DNA of 6,692 nucleotides from an uncultured Marmoricola sp. (GTDB lineage: Bacteria > Actinomycetota > Actinomycetes > Propionibacteriales > Nocardioidaceae), in assembly GCA_937868455.1 (NCBI GenBank), contig CALMMO010000503.1, positions 1-6,692 on the forward strand, written 5' to 3'. Position 1 is the first letter of the stretch, and the number at the start of each line of letters is the position of its first letter. Below, piece after piece: positions 5,553 through 6,692 of this stretch. The notes under the pieces were generated by a model. That model saw only the letters and a program-made list of their open reading frames with translations. It was not told where the DNA came from and did no database searches. The translations under genes and the position numbers were made by a program.

Positions 5553-6425
5553 CTAGCTGGAGGAGTCGGAGCGCACCCGGATCAGGCCCTCTTGAGCAAC
5601 CGAGGCAACGAGTTCACCAGATTGGGTGAAGACCCGGGCGATTGCGAGCCCACGCCCGCCTGACGCTGATGGCGAGACCTGGTCATAGAGCCACCACTGA
5701 TCTGCAGGAAATGGCCGATGGAACCACATCGAGTGATCTAGTGAAGCCGACTGCATGCGAGGTTCGGTGACCCGGAAGCCGTGCGGAACCAAGGTCGCCC
5801 CCAACAACGTCATGTCAGAGGCGTAGGAGAACGCGGCCACATGTGTAAGCCGATCGTCCGGCAACACGCCATTGGTCTTGATCCACAAGCGTTGCCGGGC
5901 CGGGTGCTCGCTGCTCTCTAGTGGACCGCCCGGACGTGAGTCGCCGGCCCAACGGACCTCAAGTGCCGCCCACTCACGCTCCCACTCTTCTGACAGTGCC
6001 CGCGAGCGCCGACGAGAGAGTTCGGCGAAGTCCAGACACTCCTCGGGAGGTGCCACCTCAGGCATCGGGTCTTGGTGTTCGAGGCCGTCCTCGGGCACCT
6101 GGAAGTTGGCGGTCATGAAGTAGATCGGGCGACCGTGCTGGCGGGCCACCACCCGGCGAGTGCCAAACGTGCGGCCATCACGCAGTTTCTCCACGTCATA
6201 GACGATCGGCACCGAGGTGTCGCCTGGGCGCAGGAAGTAGGAGTGCATCGAGTGCGGCACGAATGGTTCTTCGACTGTGCGCGCGGCTGCGACCACTGCT
6301 TGAGCAGCCACCTGCCCGCCGAAGACCCGCTGGAGCAAGGTGTCGGGTTGCTTGCCGCGAAAGAGGTTGTCTTCGATCGCCTCGAGATCAAGGATTTCAA
6401 GGAGTTCTCGCACTGTGCCCGGCAT
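5553..6425 (-). CDS. tesB: Acyl-CoA thioesterase II (TesB)
   Basis: This 290-residue double-hotdog thioesterase hydrolyses acyl-CoA to free fatty acid and CoA in the cytoplasm. It aligns with E. coli TesB (286 residues) from its first residue: LFRGKQP, FGGQVAAQA (35-43) and HSYFLRPGD (61-69), then DHSMWFHRPF (230-239) and VAQEGLIR (276-283). The E. coli catalytic triad D204, T228 and Q278 corresponds here to D204 (YASD), S228 (SASLD) and Q278 (AQEG); serine for threonine keeps the hydroxyl. The ATG overlaps the upstream PAC2-like stop as TGATG, with only a weak GGGA before it, so translation is probably coupled and the promoter lies beyond the window. The co-linear match to E. coli TesB from the first residue supports this start. 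A disordered-looking SDSSS tail ends the protein. Its likely job is acyl-CoA pool control or release of acyl groups that stall in oxidation; the exact substrate is not visible. Confidence 0.95.
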   Translation of the reverse strand: MPGTVRELLEILDLEAIEDNLFRGKQPDTLLQRVFGGQVAAQAVVAAARTVEEPFVPHSMHSYFLRPGDTSVPIVYDVEKLRDGRTFGTRRVVARQHGRPIYFMTANFQVPEDGLEHQDPMPEVAPPEECLDFAELSRRRSRALSEEWEREWAALEVRWAGDSRPGGPLESSEHPARQRLWIKTNGVLPDDRLTHVAAFSYASDMTLLGATLVPHGFRVTEPRMQSASLDHSMWFHRPFPADQWWLYDQVSPSASGGRGLAIARVFTQSGELVASVAQEGLIRVRSDSSS

Positions 6426-6692
6426 CAGCGATCAGTCCCATCGTCATCTAGGCCGGCCAGGAACTGCTCAAATTGGGCTCCCAACTCATCACCAGTGGGG
6501 ATGGGTTGTTCTTCTGCCAAGAGGTTGTCAGCGCCGGCTTGGTGGAACGCGTCGTACTGCTGCTCGAGGCCGTGTACTACGTTGCGAATTTCCTCGTTAT
6601 CGCTGACCTGCGATGCCAGTTCCTCGGCAGTCGATGACGCAGCGCTGAGCAAGCCAGAGATGTCAAAGATCAGCCCGGTGGTGTCGCCCACG
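6425..6692 (-). CDS. Probable PAC2-family protein, C-terminal end (5' end outside window)
   Basis: About 89 codons of a minus-strand gene are visible; the frame runs off the right edge, so the GTG at 6689-6691 is probably an internal valine. The fragment holds DISGLLSAAS, an acidic helix, then LEQQYDAF and PTGDELGAQFEQFL, and ends in an acidic tail (DDDGTDR). The combination of a LE-x-x-YD helix followed by a (L/I)P-(S/T)-G/A-DE-(L/I) segment and a final E-x-FL helix is how actinobacterial PAC2 proteins (proteasome assembly chaperone 2 family, such as Rv2125 and Rv2714, about 290 residues) end. The defining N-terminal fold is off-window, so the assignment rests on the tail alone. The stop overlaps the tesB start by one base (TGATG), making a two-gene unit. 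PAC2 proteins in bacteria have no settled function; some are thought to relate to the proteasome. Confidence 0.62.
   Translation of the reverse strand, partial: VGDTTGLIFDISGLLSAASSTAEELASQVSDNEEIRNVVHGLEQQYDAFHQAGADNLLAEEQPIPTGDELGAQFEQFLAGLDDDGTDR

Noticed and set aside
1..6692. A mobile element, defence island or biosynthetic cluster
   Set aside because: No transposase, integrase, terminal repeats, tRNA attachment site, phage or toxin gene was found; all seven genes belong to chromosomal housekeeping-type families.

Overview
The window reads as a compact stretch of chromosome from an actinomycete-like bacterium with moderately high GC (about 60 % by eye). The main evidence is a divergent thiolase / FabG4 / HtdX block whose proteins and arrangement match the mycobacterial FadA2 (Rv0243), FabG4 (Rv0242c) and HtdX (Rv0241c) locus. 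An actinobacterial LigB-type ATP-dependent DNA ligase and a PAC2-family protein at the two edges fit the same picture. I see no rRNA, tRNA, CRISPR array, insertion sequence, phage gene or other sign of recent transfer.

Layout, left to right. Positions 2-598 (+) hold the C-terminal part of an ATP-dependent DNA ligase cut by the window edge. It converges on fadA2 (595-1884, -), sharing 4 bases at the stop codons. A 179-bp divergent promoter region (1885-2063) separates fadA2 from a two-gene operon, fabG4 (2064-3392, +) and htdX (3394-4260, +), which are 1 base apart. htdX converges, again with a 4-base stop overlap, on a secreted M23 metallopeptidase carrying five C-terminal FG-GAP-like repeats (4257-5453, -). 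A 99-bp intergenic region follows. Then come tesB (5553-6425, -) and, overlapping it by 1 base, the C-terminal end of a probable PAC2-family protein (6425-6692, -, cut by the window edge).

How the genes work together. The central block encodes three successive activities on acyl-thioesters: a FadI-type thiolase, an NADH-type 3-ketoacyl reductase, and an (R)-3-hydroxyacyl dehydratase / enoyl hydratase. Such a set could serve fatty-acid chain shortening through (R)-hydroxy intermediates, or thiolase-driven elongation; direction is inferred, not visible. TesB, 1.3 kb further on, hydrolyses acyl-CoA and belongs to the same broad area of metabolism but to a separate transcription unit. The M23 protein is an exported cell-wall hydrolase, and the ligase is a DNA repair enzyme; neither has an obvious functional link to the lipid genes.

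No wholly new system is apparent. The observations most worth checking are the internal duplication visible in FabG4 (a degenerate SDR half fused to an active one), the five-repeat FG-GAP-like array on the M23 enzyme, the identical CTAA/TTAG overlaps at both convergent junctions, and a direct repeat in the divergent promoter region.
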